From positions 1 to 64,000 of the IMG/VR virus record IMGVR_UViG_3300037808_001421: a stretch of DNA of 64,000 bases; one strand, 5' to 3'. The translations under genes were made by a program, and so were the position numbers. The notes under the pieces were generated by a model. The model had not been told where the DNA came from. It was given only the letters and a program-made list of their open reading frames with translations, and did no database searches. Positions 25,016-33,384 of the stretch are shown here, piece after piece. This DNA comes from a virus. The stretch's first letter is position 1; each line of letters begins with the position of its first letter.

Positions 25016-25260
25016 CGTTTGATGCATGCAGGACATACGTGCTTGTGCAGGAATGACATCTCCTTTCGGATGCGGTCATCCACCTTGTCGAGGAAGAGCT
25101 CGTTTTCGAACACCTCCATCAGGCATTCGATGGAGCACAGCTTCTTACGTGCCGTGACTCCATCGACTAGGCCCTTTCGGTTGATCTCAAAGATTTCCTC
25201 TTCGCAGGGGAGCTTGCACCTTTCGCACAGGACCCTACGCGCTTTTCTGGGAACGCCCAT
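24997..25260 (-). CDS. Small zinc-finger-like protein (87 aa)
   Basis: ATG chosen at 25260. CERCKLPCEEE near the N-terminus, CSIECLMEVF in the middle and CPACIKRL at the end give four Cys pairs, consistent with two zinc sites. Between them is a basic helix region (INRKGLVDGVTARKKL). It overlaps the stop of the preceding zinc protein by 26 bases and ends inside the terminator. Function unknown; the leftward island may be accessory to the virion operon. Confidence 0.6.
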   Translation of the reverse strand: MGVPRKARRVLCERCKLPCEEEIFEINRKGLVDGVTARKKLCSIECLMEVFENELFLDKVDDRIRKEMSFLHKHVCPACIKRLRTLE

Positions 25261-25771
25261 TCCATAGCCAGCGGAAGAACTCCGCGTCCCAAGTTTCGCG
25301 GGCACACACCCAGTGGACGGCACCGAGTTTCTCGGGCCGGAACATCATGACGGACTTGCCGCCACTCACTGCGCCATACTCAACAACGAGGGCCGTACCT
25401 GGCACGTCCTGTGAGAACTGGCTGTTACATAGGACACACCAATCCATGCGCTCGAACATGCGGATACCACCGTCGTAAGCGCACGCTGCGTGTAGGAACC
25501 GAATACGCGCGTTGTCGCCAAACGCGTCTGGAATCAGGCGAGCAGGATGGCCCGTTGGATACCTGATCGTTCCTGTCCTGAGGCGGACGACAGCGTCGGT
25601 GTTCGGATCTACTTCTTCGAGGCAGCCTGTGCAGCGGATCTGTGGACCCGCCGGATTATCTCTTCTTCGATCAGGAGCTTGCTGAAGAATCCTGCGGCTC
25701 CGAAGAGCCCGGCGAGAAAGCCTGTTGCTGCTAGGCGGAGCATCAGCCCTCGCCTTCTTCGGGAGTCTCAT
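25235..25771 (-). CDS. Zinc-binding protein with unclear start
   Basis: From about 25639 downward the translation is convincing: RCTGCLEEVDPNTDAVVRL, then FLHAACAYDGG and CVLCNSQFS, giving Cys pairs of a zinc domain, and an end with WVCARETWDAEFFRWLW. No ATG, GTG or TTG lies in frame between 25639 and an ATG at 25771, and the extra N-terminal part looks like an out-of-frame reading of the 44-aa gene at 25609-25743. The coordinates give the longest ATG ORF. The real protein may begin at a non-standard codon or by frameshift. Confidence 0.5.
   Translation of the reverse strand: MRLPKKARADAPPSSNRLSRRALRSRRILQQAPDRRRDNPAGPQIRCTGCLEEVDPNTDAVVRLRTGTIRYPTGHPARLIPDAFGDNARIRFLHAACAYDGGIRMFERMDWCVLCNSQFSQDVPGTALVVEYGAVSGGKSVMMFRPEKLGAVHWVCARETWDAEFFRWLWNGRSQKSA
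25609..25743 (-). CDS. Small membrane protein (44 aa)
   Basis: ATG at 25743 overlaps the stop of the acidic ORF (TGATG). The product starts MLRLAATGFLAGLFGAAGFF and continues with a basic/acidic end (EEEIIRRVHRSAAQAASKK), a single transmembrane helix with cytosolic tail. The overlapping start supports translation. Function unknown; holin-like or regulatory small proteins have this layout, but no direct link is visible. Confidence 0.55.
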   Translation of the reverse strand: MLRLAATGFLAGLFGAAGFFSKLLIEEEIIRRVHRSAAQAASKK

Positions 25772-25889
25772 CGTCCTCAGTGTCGTCGTTGGGTGCCCCT
25801 CCGACAGCCTCGTCCATTTCGTCTGAAAATTCGTCGAGGGATGAGCGGTCTCCCTCATTGCCTGGTTGATTTGAAGTGCTATTTGCCAC
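25743..25889 (-). CDS. Small acidic protein (48 aa), first gene of the leftward island
   Basis: Two starts are possible: ATG 25907 (54 aa) or GTG 25889 (48 aa), the latter preceded by a CATAAG box seven bases away, like other first genes of this genome. The product is very acidic (SSLDEFSDEMDEAVGG, then DDTEDDETPEEGEG) and probably unfolded. Very acidic small proteins can mimic DNA, but there is no evidence of that here. Confidence 0.5.
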   Translation of the reverse strand: MANSTSNQPGNEGDRSSLDEFSDEMDEAVGGAPNDDTEDDETPEEGEG

Positions 25890-25904
25890 TACGTCCCTTA
25901 TGCC
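25889..25904. repeat. 16-bp element CTACGTCCCTTATGCC, copy 1
   Basis: Read on the minus strand GGCATAAGGGACGTAG. It agrees at 15 of 16 positions with the copy at 37707-37722. It covers the candidate start of the acidic gene, and its CATAAG core resembles a -10 box for leftward transcription. Confidence 0.55.
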
Positions 25905-25942
25905 CATGCAACGCCTGGGTTTTTATGCGCAGCACAGCCGTG

Positions 25943-25948
25943 TAATAT
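25943..25948 (+). promoter_or_regulatory. -10-like box TAATAT upstream of the RNA polymerase gene
   Basis: TGTAATAT fits an extended -10 (TGnTAnnnT-like). It would give a 5' untranslated region of about 50 bases before the ATG at 26004. It lies in the divergent gap next to copy 1 of the 16-bp element. Confidence 0.5.
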
Positions 25949-26003
25949 GGCCCTTAGACGGCTCGAGCTGGCCCCGCGCCGGTGAAGAAGAGGCGCAGAC
26001 AGC

Positions 26004-29000
26004 ATGACAGAGTTCAATCCTCAAAAAGAGTTCGACAACCTCAAGAGCTCGCTCACCGACACCATCAAGGATTACTTTCCCCTCGAGGGCGCCCGCCGCA
26101 CACTGCGCGCAAAGCGTGTCTGGGTCGATGATAACAAGGACATCGACGACGTCACTGAGCAGAAGGCCGCGAAGATAAAGGGTCGTAGCTGGACGGTGCC
26201 TCTCAAAGCAGAGGTAGAGCTCGTAGACAACAAGACAGGCAAGGTCGTAGACAACAAGACGGTCTCCCTCGCTCAGCTGCCCAAGATCACCCGAAGGTAC
26301 GGGTACATCGTCAAAGGCAACGAGTGGTCCCCCATCAACCAGTTTCGGCTGAAGTCAGGTGTCTACACTCGAGAGAAAGACAACGGCGAGCTCGAGTCGC
26401 AATGGAACCTGGCCAAGGGCTATGGGTTCAAGATGCAGTTCGATCCGGACCCTAAGTCTCGGAAGATGAACATCACCCACGGGACGACGAACACGCCTCT
26501 GTACCCGGTGCTCAAAGCCATTGGTGTGGACGACGACGCCATTGAGAAGGCGTGGGGCAAAGAGCTCCTTACCGCCAACAAGAAGTACGAGGGCAGCCCC
26601 AGGCAGATGCGTCAGCTGTTCAAGACTCTGACGGGCAATGCCCCTCCTGAGAAGATGGAGGAAGTCACTGCCGGCATCCGTGAAGCCTTCGGCAAGACCG
26701 AGTTGCGTCCGGATTCTACCAAGCTGACGCTGGGCAAAGGGTTCGATACAGTCAACGGCTCCGCGCTGCTGACGGGTAGTAGGAAGATCCTCGACATCTC
26801 CAAGGGGAAGGCAGATCCTGATGACCGTGACAGCCTGCAGTTCAAGGACCTGTTCGGAGTGGAAGACTTGCTCACCGAGCGCATAGGTAAGGACCGTCGC
26901 TTCAAGATTCTCAATCGCATGAAGAAGAAGGTTGATAGCGTGAAGAAGGTTCACGACGTCATCTCTCCCGACACATTCGGCAAGCACGTCACGTCCTTCT
27001 TCACGAGCTCGACGCTCGCTGACATGCCGAAGCAGCAGAACCCTGTCAGCTTCCTCGGTGAAGCTCGCAAGACCACCATTGGTGGGCAACACGGGCTGGA
27101 GAGCTCGAGGGCTATCTCGCTCGAGGCCCAGTCCATCAACGCTAGCCATGTTGGGTTCTTAGACCCAGTCAAGACTCCTGAGAATGACCGCATCGGTACA
27201 GTGCTGCAGATGTCCGCGGCGTCAACCAAGAAGGGGAAGACTATTCGTACGCGCGCCTTCAACATGAAGACGGGCAAGCTCGAGTACATCGAGCCGCACA
27301 CGGCATTGAAGTCGCGGCTAGCTTTTCCTGACCAGTACACCTGGAAGAACGGAAAGCCCACAGCCATACATGACCGCGTGAAGATCACGGATGACGAGGG
27401 TGAGATCCGTAGCAGTGCCCCTAAGGACGTAGACTACGTTCTTCGTTCGACCAAGGGCCTCTTCGACCTGTCCACGAACATGATCCCTTTCCTGTCGTCA
27501 GACCAGGGCAACCGTACGATGGTCGCCGCGCGTCAGCTCGAGCAGGCTGTTTCCCTGAAGCACCGCGAGCGCCCGCTGGTACAGACCAAGTCAGAGGGGT
27601 CAACGACTTTCGAAGCCGTGATGGGGAAGCTCAACTCTCACGTTGCTCCCGTGGGTGGGAAAGTCACGAAGGTCACGAAGGACAACATCATCATCAAGGA
27701 CGCCAGTGGCAAGTCTAAGAAGGTTCCGATCTACAACGACTTCCCTCTGAACGACAACCACACCTTCATGACTGCCACTCCTGTCGTGAAGGTCGGTGAC
27801 ACTGTCGAGAAGGGCAAGCTGCTCGCGGATACCAACTACACCAAAGGTGGAGACCTGGCGCTAGGCACCAATCTCAACGTGGCGTACACGCCCTTCAAAG
27901 GATACAACTTTGAGGACGGTATCGTCATCTCAGAGAACGCGTCTAAGAAGCTGACCTCTGAGCACATGCACCGTGAAGGCATCAAGAAAGAGCGGGGCAC
28001 AGTTCTCAGTAAGAAGAGGTTCCTGGCTGAGACTGCGGGCCGGGTTACTAAAGAGCAGGCGGCGAAGCTCGATGATGAAGGTGTCGTCAGAGAGGGTACT
28101 CGACTCGTTCACGGCGACATCATGATAGGTGCGCTGAAGGAAGAGGCTGCCAGCCGGGAGAGGCAGGCGCTCGCGCAGTTCTCAAAGGGTAAGATCAAGC
28201 CCGTCGTTGCGCGGCCCCGCACCTGGGACAAGGAGTACGAAGGCACTGTCTCCCAGGTTGTCAGGCACGGTAAGGACACTACGATCTACGTGAAGACTGA
28301 GACCCCCGCGGGCATTGGTGACAAGATCGTCGGCAGGCACGGCAACAAAGGCATCATCTCTATGGTCCTGCCTGACCACGAGATGCCCCACACCAAAGAC
28401 GGTGAGTCGATGGACGTACTGCTGAATCAGTCAGGCGTTCCGACCCGCATCAACTTGGGGCAGGCTCTCGAGACCGCGGCAAGTAAGATTGCCAAGAAGA
28501 CAGGCAAGACTTACGTCGTCAACAACTTCGACCCCAAGAACCCCGACTACACAAGGGGGATGCTCAAGGAGCTCAAGGATCACGGCCTATCCGACCAGGA
28601 GGAGTTGATCGATCCCCAAACTCGTAAGAGCTACGGCTCTGTTCTCGCCGGCAAGCAGTACATCATGAAGCTCGAGCACCAGGCCGAGAAGAAGATGAAG
28701 AACAGGTTCCGCGGACCGTACAGCGTGAACCGCTCACCCAAGGGTGGTGGTGACTCCGGCGGGCAGCAGATGGACATGTTCGGGCTGACGGCCCTGCTGG
28801 CGCACGGTGCCAAGGAGAATATCAGGGAGTCTCAGACCTCGCGTTCGGACATGAACGATGACTTCTGGATGTCCATCCAGGCGGGCGACCCGATCCCTGC
28901 TCCCAAGATTCCGTTCGCGTACAAGAAGTTCGAGGGCCTGCTACGCGCCGCCGGCGTCGACGTTGAGAAGAACGGTAACGAGCTTCAGCTTGCCCCCTTG

Positions 29001-32000
29001 ACCGACTCTCAGGTCTTGAAGATGAGCAATGGTGAACTCAAGCGACCCGAGCGTAGGCTCGAGGGCAACGCCAAGCCCGCCGAGGGTGGCTTGTTCGACC
29101 CGGAGGTGACAGGTACTCGCTGGCCGAATGGTGAGATGGGCGACAAGTGGAGCCACATCAAGCTGGCGAAGCGTGTACCCAACCCCGTCTTTGAGCAGCC
29201 AGTAAGAACACTGCTGGGCATGACGGGCAAGCAGTTCAACAGCGTCATGGCGGGTACAACCGCGCACGAAGGTGGTACTGGACCTGACGCTATCGTGGCG
29301 TCACTCAACAAGATCAACACCAAGAAAGAGCTCGACCGTCTTCAGACTTCGGCCAAGGCTCTGCGTGGCGCCAAGCTGGACACCGCGAACAAGAAGATTC
29401 GACTGCTGCGTGCGTTGAACGAAAAGAAGTTGAACCCCAAGGCCGCATACACGCTGGGGAACGTTCCCGTGCTGCCCCCGACGATGCGACCCATCTCTCT
29501 GCTGGACAGTGGGGACTTGAATGAAGACGACACAACAGGGCTGTACGCCAACGTTGGGCAGGTCAACTACCAGCTGAAGAACCTGGACCCGCGGCAGCCC
29601 ATAGAGGACAAGCACGAGCTCCACTCTTCGCTCTACGATGGTGTGAAGGCTCTGATGATGACGGGCATGTCGCAGCATGGTCGGCACCGCAGCGGCATCA
29701 TCGATACGATTTCAGGTGCTCAGAAGGGCAGCCCCAAGCACGGTTACTTCCAGAAGAAGATCATGGGCCGGCGCCAAGACCTGTCGTCCCGTGGTGTCAT
29801 CATCCCGGAACCGAGTCTGAGCCTTGACGAGGTTGGGCTGCCTGCGAAGGCGGCTCGAGAAATCTTCAAGCCTTTCGTCGTACGTCGCCTCGTCCACCAA
29901 GGTACGCCTTACTTGCGCGCGCAAGAGGCCGTTCGAGAGAACAAGCCTGAGGCGGAGAAGGCTCTCGAACTCGAGATGAACGAGCGCCCAGTACTCCTCA
30001 AGAGAGACCCCGTCCTGCACAAGTACGGTGTTCAGGCGTTCCGAGCTCGGAAGGTGAAGGGTCGAGCGATCAAGATCCACCCGCTGGTGACCGCAGGCTA
30101 CAACGCAGACTTCGATGGCGATACGATGAGTGCGTTCGTGCCCATCTCTCAAAAGGCTGTTCGTGAAGCCAAGAGGATGATGCCCTCCAAGAACTTGTTC
30201 AGCCCGTCTGATGGCGGCATCACGAATGTCCCGACGCAGGAAGCGGTCCTCGGTCTGCATCACCTAACCAAGAAGGGTAAGAGGACAACGCGCAGGTTCA
30301 AGACTCCTGCGGAAGCAGCATCAGCAGCGTCGAGGGGTGAAATCGGAGTCACGGATGTGGTGACTGTCGACAACACTAAAGCGCTGACTATGCCTATGGT
30401 GAAGACAGCCGCGGCCAAGGGCGGAACGAGGACTACGGTAGGCCGTCTGATGGTTCAAGCAGCTCTGCCCAAGAGCGCACGGAGCGACGCCTTTCTGACC
30501 AGGGACGACGCTACACTGAACAAGAGGAAGGTCAAGGAGCTGCTCACCCGCGTGGCTGACAGTGACCCAGACAGCTTCGCCAAATCTGCAGATAAGCTGA
30601 AGGACCTAGGTAACTACCAATCGACAGGTACATCCTTTGGTCTGAAGGACCTGGTGTCAGATAACGTTCCTCGAGACAAGATTCTCAACAGCATCAAGCC
30701 TGCGGAAAAGAGGATCCTCGACAACAAGAAGCTGACCAAGAAGCAGCGGGATGAACAACTGGTGTCTCTGTACCAAGGTGCAGACAAGGAGATTCAGAAG
30801 GTCACTCGAGCTCGCGCTGAGAAGAGTGACAACCGCATGTACGACCTGGTTCGTTCGGGTGCTCGAGGTAACTGGAACCAGTATCGCCAGATGACAGTGG
30901 CACCGATGCTGGCAGTGGACTCTCGAAGCAAGGTCATCCCCACGTTGATCCCCAAGGCATATTCAGAGGGTCTTGACGTCGGCTCGTACTGGGCCGCTAT
31001 GCACGGCGCGCGCATGGGTACGATCAGCCGGGTGCTCGGAACAGCACTGCCGGGCAAAGAGGCCAAGGCCATCACGCAGTCGACCATCAACCAGGTGATT
31101 ACCTCGGAAGATTGCGGAACAACACGCGGCCTGCGTATGGGTACCAAGGACGGAAACGTCGTGGACCGTGTTCTCGTGGCACCCGTGACCTTGGGCAGCC
31201 GCGGAGGTAAAGAGAAAGGTTCGATCGCAGCAGGTACGATCGTCACCCCCGATGTCGTGGATCGCTTGCGCAACAACAAGGTCAAAGAGGTGTCTGTACG
31301 CACGCCGTACAAGTGCGAGGCAGGCCACGGCATGTGCAGCAAGTGCTTCGGTTTGAACGAGCGCGGTGATTTCCACGAGAAGGGCGTGAACGTAGGTGTG
31401 CTCGCCGCTCAAGCTATCGGTGAGCCTCTTGCCCAGATGTCGATGAACGCTTTCCATGAAGGTGGTGTCGCCGGCGCCAAGGGCTCGAGCGCTGTGAACA
31501 GGTTCAAGCGGATGGAGAACCTGACGCACTTCCCCAAGAAGCTGGCAGGCTCCGCGACTCTTGCGCTCGCCGGTGGCAAGGTCACTAAACTCGTCAAGGA
31601 CCAGGCTACGGGTGGTCACCGTGTCAGTGTCGGTGACCAGGAGCATTACCTCCCTCCACGTAGCGCGGTGCGAGTGAAGAAGGGCCAGACCATCAAGAAG
31701 GGTGACGCCCTGACCATGGGCCCAAAGAACCCTCACGAGATGCTGCCGCTCACGGGCCTCGAGTCTGTGCAGAGGTACCTCACGGAGGAGCTCTCGGACG
31801 CGTACGACAACCGTGAAGGCATCCACCGGAGGAACACCGAAGTCTTCGTCCGGTCGCTAACGAACTTGGGCAGGGTCAAGGACCCAGGGCACCGAGACGA
31901 CCTGCTTCACGGGGATCCGGTGCCCATCTCAGAGATTCGTGCATTCAACCGCGGCCTCGGGTCAGGCAAGAAGCCTGTGCAGGTGGAGCCTTACTTGCGC

Positions 32001-32195
32001 GGCACCAACTTGCTGCCCAAAGAGATGCAGACGGACTGGATGGCCCGTATGCAGCACTCCGGGTTGAAAGATACGATCCTCACCGGCGCTGCCCGTGGCT
32101 GGAAGTCGAACCTTCATGGTACACATCCTGTACCGGGCATGGCGTACGGCAAGGAGTTTGGCAAGGGCACCGACGACGAGCCCTGGTCCTACTGA
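26004..32195 (+). CDS. rpoBC: Single-chain beta-beta' multisubunit-type RNA polymerase (2063 aa)
   Basis: The N-terminal half is beta-like: IVKGNEWSPINQFRLKSGV, HVGFLDPVKTPEN near 381, GYNFEDGIVISE near 633, and GDKIVGRHGNKG near 772 with both lysines of the active site. From about residue 1010 it is beta'-like: GELKRPERR, then a short path to FQKKIMGRRQDLSSRGV near 1255, and YNADFDGD at about 1366-1373, the metal-binding triad. Bridge-helix/trigger-loop region follows near 1654 (EGLDVGSYWAAMHGARMG). The second zinc site is intact (SEDCGT, then CEAGHGMCSKC). The first beta' zinc ribbon is absent. It should transcribe phage genes; packaging in the virion is possible from its position. Confidence 0.95.
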   Translation: MTEFNPQKEFDNLKSSLTDTIKDYFPLEGARRTLRAKRVWVDDNKDIDDVTEQKAAKIKGRSWTVPLKAEVELVDNKTGKVVDNKTVSLAQLPKITRRYGYIVKGNEWSPINQFRLKSGVYTREKDNGELESQWNLAKGYGFKMQFDPDPKSRKMNITHGTTNTPLYPVLKAIGVDDDAIEKAWGKELLTANKKYEGSPRQMRQLFKTLTGNAPPEKMEEVTAGIREAFGKTELRPDSTKLTLGKGFDTVNGSALLTGSRKILDISKGKADPDDRDSLQFKDLFGVEDLLTERIGKDRRFKILNRMKKKVDSVKKVHDVISPDTFGKHVTSFFTSSTLADMPKQQNPVSFLGEARKTTIGGQHGLESSRAISLEAQSINASHVGFLDPVKTPENDRIGTVLQMSAASTKKGKTIRTRAFNMKTGKLEYIEPHTALKSRLAFPDQYTWKNGKPTAIHDRVKITDDEGEIRSSAPKDVDYVLRSTKGLFDLSTNMIPFLSSDQGNRTMVAARQLEQAVSLKHRERPLVQTKSEGSTTFEAVMGKLNSHVAPVGGKVTKVTKDNIIIKDASGKSKKVPIYNDFPLNDNHTFMTATPVVKVGDTVEKGKLLADTNYTKGGDLALGTNLNVAYTPFKGYNFEDGIVISENASKKLTSEHMHREGIKKERGTVLSKKRFLAETAGRVTKEQAAKLDDEGVVREGTRLVHGDIMIGALKEEAASRERQALAQFSKGKIKPVVARPRTWDKEYEGTVSQVVRHGKDTTIYVKTETPAGIGDKIVGRHGNKGIISMVLPDHEMPHTKDGESMDVLLNQSGVPTRINLGQALETAASKIAKKTGKTYVVNNFDPKNPDYTRGMLKELKDHGLSDQEELIDPQTRKSYGSVLAGKQYIMKLEHQAEKKMKNRFRGPYSVNRSPKGGGDSGGQQMDMFGLTALLAHGAKENIRESQTSRSDMNDDFWMSIQAGDPIPAPKIPFAYKKFEGLLRAAGVDVEKNGNELQLAPLTDSQVLKMSNGELKRPERRLEGNAKPAEGGLFDPEVTGTRWPNGEMGDKWSHIKLAKRVPNPVFEQPVRTLLGMTGKQFNSVMAGTTAHEGGTGPDAIVASLNKINTKKELDRLQTSAKALRGAKLDTANKKIRLLRALNEKKLNPKAAYTLGNVPVLPPTMRPISLLDSGDLNEDDTTGLYANVGQVNYQLKNLDPRQPIEDKHELHSSLYDGVKALMMTGMSQHGRHRSGIIDTISGAQKGSPKHGYFQKKIMGRRQDLSSRGVIIPEPSLSLDEVGLPAKAAREIFKPFVVRRLVHQGTPYLRAQEAVRENKPEAEKALELEMNERPVLLKRDPVLHKYGVQAFRARKVKGRAIKIHPLVTAGYNADFDGDTMSAFVPISQKAVREAKRMMPSKNLFSPSDGGITNVPTQEAVLGLHHLTKKGKRTTRRFKTPAEAASAASRGEIGVTDVVTVDNTKALTMPMVKTAAAKGGTRTTVGRLMVQAALPKSARSDAFLTRDDATLNKRKVKELLTRVADSDPDSFAKSADKLKDLGNYQSTGTSFGLKDLVSDNVPRDKILNSIKPAEKRILDNKKLTKKQRDEQLVSLYQGADKEIQKVTRARAEKSDNRMYDLVRSGARGNWNQYRQMTVAPMLAVDSRSKVIPTLIPKAYSEGLDVGSYWAAMHGARMGTISRVLGTALPGKEAKAITQSTINQVITSEDCGTTRGLRMGTKDGNVVDRVLVAPVTLGSRGGKEKGSIAAGTIVTPDVVDRLRNNKVKEVSVRTPYKCEAGHGMCSKCFGLNERGDFHEKGVNVGVLAAQAIGEPLAQMSMNAFHEGGVAGAKGSSAVNRFKRMENLTHFPKKLAGSATLALAGGKVTKLVKDQATGGHRVSVGDQEHYLPPRSAVRVKKGQTIKKGDALTMGPKNPHEMLPLTGLESVQRYLTEELSDAYDNREGIHRRNTEVFVRSLTNLGRVKDPGHRDDLLHGDPVPISEIRAFNRGLGSGKKPVQVEPYLRGTNLLPKEMQTDWMARMQHSGLKDTILTGAARGWKSNLHGTHPVPGMAYGKEFGKGTDDEPWSY

Positions 32196-32199
32196 GTAG

Positions 32200-33375
32200 A
32201 TGGGCACTGAAACCGAATTCGTACCCGCCAACATCGAGACGGGTCGGATCATCAACGTCAACACACGGGACTGGACCGTCGACGTGGTGACCATCTACGG
32301 GGACAAGCGTCACCTCGACATCCCAGTATCTTCTCCGTACTTGCACTTCATCAATGGTGAAGGCATCTACTCCATGCCTGAGGCAGGCGCTATCTGTTGG
32401 GTGTGTCAGCCGAGCGACGGACTGTGGGCACGCCCGTTCGTCATGGGCTTTCAGCCCCCAGTAGACGAACGGACGAGCTCGGTCACAGGAAACCAACTGG
32501 GTGAGTTCGCTGCTGGGCGCCCCAACCTGAACCCCGGCGACATCATGATGCGCACTCGGGATGAGAACTTCCTCATCCTGCGTAGAGGAGGCGTTGTTCA
32601 AATAGGTGCAACGCCTCTCGCGCAGCGCCTCTACCTACCAATAGACAACATCATCCGGGATATGTGTGGGCAGTACAACATGTTCAACCTCGCCGGCGAG
32701 ATGACGTGGACGGTGGACCGGACAGAGAACTCCATCGACGGGCACACCACCACGCACTGCGCCATTCGAGTGAAGGGTCACGCTGACGAGCCTCTCCACG
32801 TAGCCGACCTGACCATTGGCTCTCACGTTGATGAGGACCTAGGGTTGCAGTTGACGATTTACGACACTGGCGCCGAGGACCGCATCGCACAAGTGGATTG
32901 CCAGATCACCAAGACGGGTGACGTCAAGTGGACTATCCAAAAGGACTTCACGGTAGACGCGCAGGGCATCATCGACCTGAAGGCGCAGGGTAACGTATCC
33001 TTAGAGTCCGCTGCGGCCGCGGCCGCGCTCAAGGGCCAGACAGACGTGACCATCGAGGCAGTGACCGGCATCCTTGCTGCTATCGCAGGTACCAAAATCT
33101 CCCTGACGGCTCCTGCCCTCGAGATTCTTGCTCAAGCTATAAGCATCGGTGCTGAGAAGAACGGGGTCAAACCTGCCGTTTTGATTGGTGGATCTTCAGC
33201 CATCGAACCACTTGTTCTTGGAACCAAACTCCGCGTCGCCTTGGAAGCCTTGTGTGATGCCCTCATGTCAACGGTACCTGCGCCCGGTCAATCGCTTGGG
33301 ATAGTTCAACCAGGATTTGCTGCGGTAAAAGCGCAGCTAGCCTTTATACTCAGTGCCAAGCACCGGACCTCTTAG
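32200..33375 (+). CDS. Baseplate spike / gpV-like puncturing protein (391 aa)
   Basis: The first 90 residues fit the OB-fold found in gp5/gpV proteins (GRIINVNTRDWTVDVVTIYG, YSMPEAGAICWVCQPSDG, then RPFVMGFQPP). The remainder is repetitive beta-strand material (KDFTVDAQGIIDLKAQGNV, TKISLTAPALEILAQAISIG) like the trimeric beta-helix or spike stem. This places it at the tip of the contractile tail. It begins five bases after the RNA polymerase gene with no clear ribosome binding site. A lysozyme domain is not visible. Confidence 0.72.
   Translation: MGTETEFVPANIETGRIINVNTRDWTVDVVTIYGDKRHLDIPVSSPYLHFINGEGIYSMPEAGAICWVCQPSDGLWARPFVMGFQPPVDERTSSVTGNQLGEFAAGRPNLNPGDIMMRTRDENFLILRRGGVVQIGATPLAQRLYLPIDNIIRDMCGQYNMFNLAGEMTWTVDRTENSIDGHTTTHCAIRVKGHADEPLHVADLTIGSHVDEDLGLQLTIYDTGAEDRIAQVDCQITKTGDVKWTIQKDFTVDAQGIIDLKAQGNVSLESAAAAAALKGQTDVTIEAVTGILAAIAGTKISLTAPALEILAQAISIGAEKNGVKPAVLIGGSSAIEPLVLGTKLRVALEALCDALMSTVPAPGQSLGIVQPGFAAVKAQLAFILSAKHRTS
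33345..33350 (+). promoter_or_regulatory. -10-like box TATACT before a virion gene
   Basis: TTTATACT lies inside the 3' end of the spike gene, 34 bases before ATG 33385, which has its own TAGGAG ribosome binding site. It could give an internal promoter with a short leader; a chance occurrence is also possible. Confidence 0.35.
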
Positions 33376-33384
33376 GAGCTCATA

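Noticed and set aside
26004-32195. RNA polymerase as a captured and decaying host rpoBC
   Set aside because: All catalytic motifs are intact, there is no stop or frameshift, and the loss of the first zinc ribbon plus divergence between motifs suggests a long-standing phage gene.
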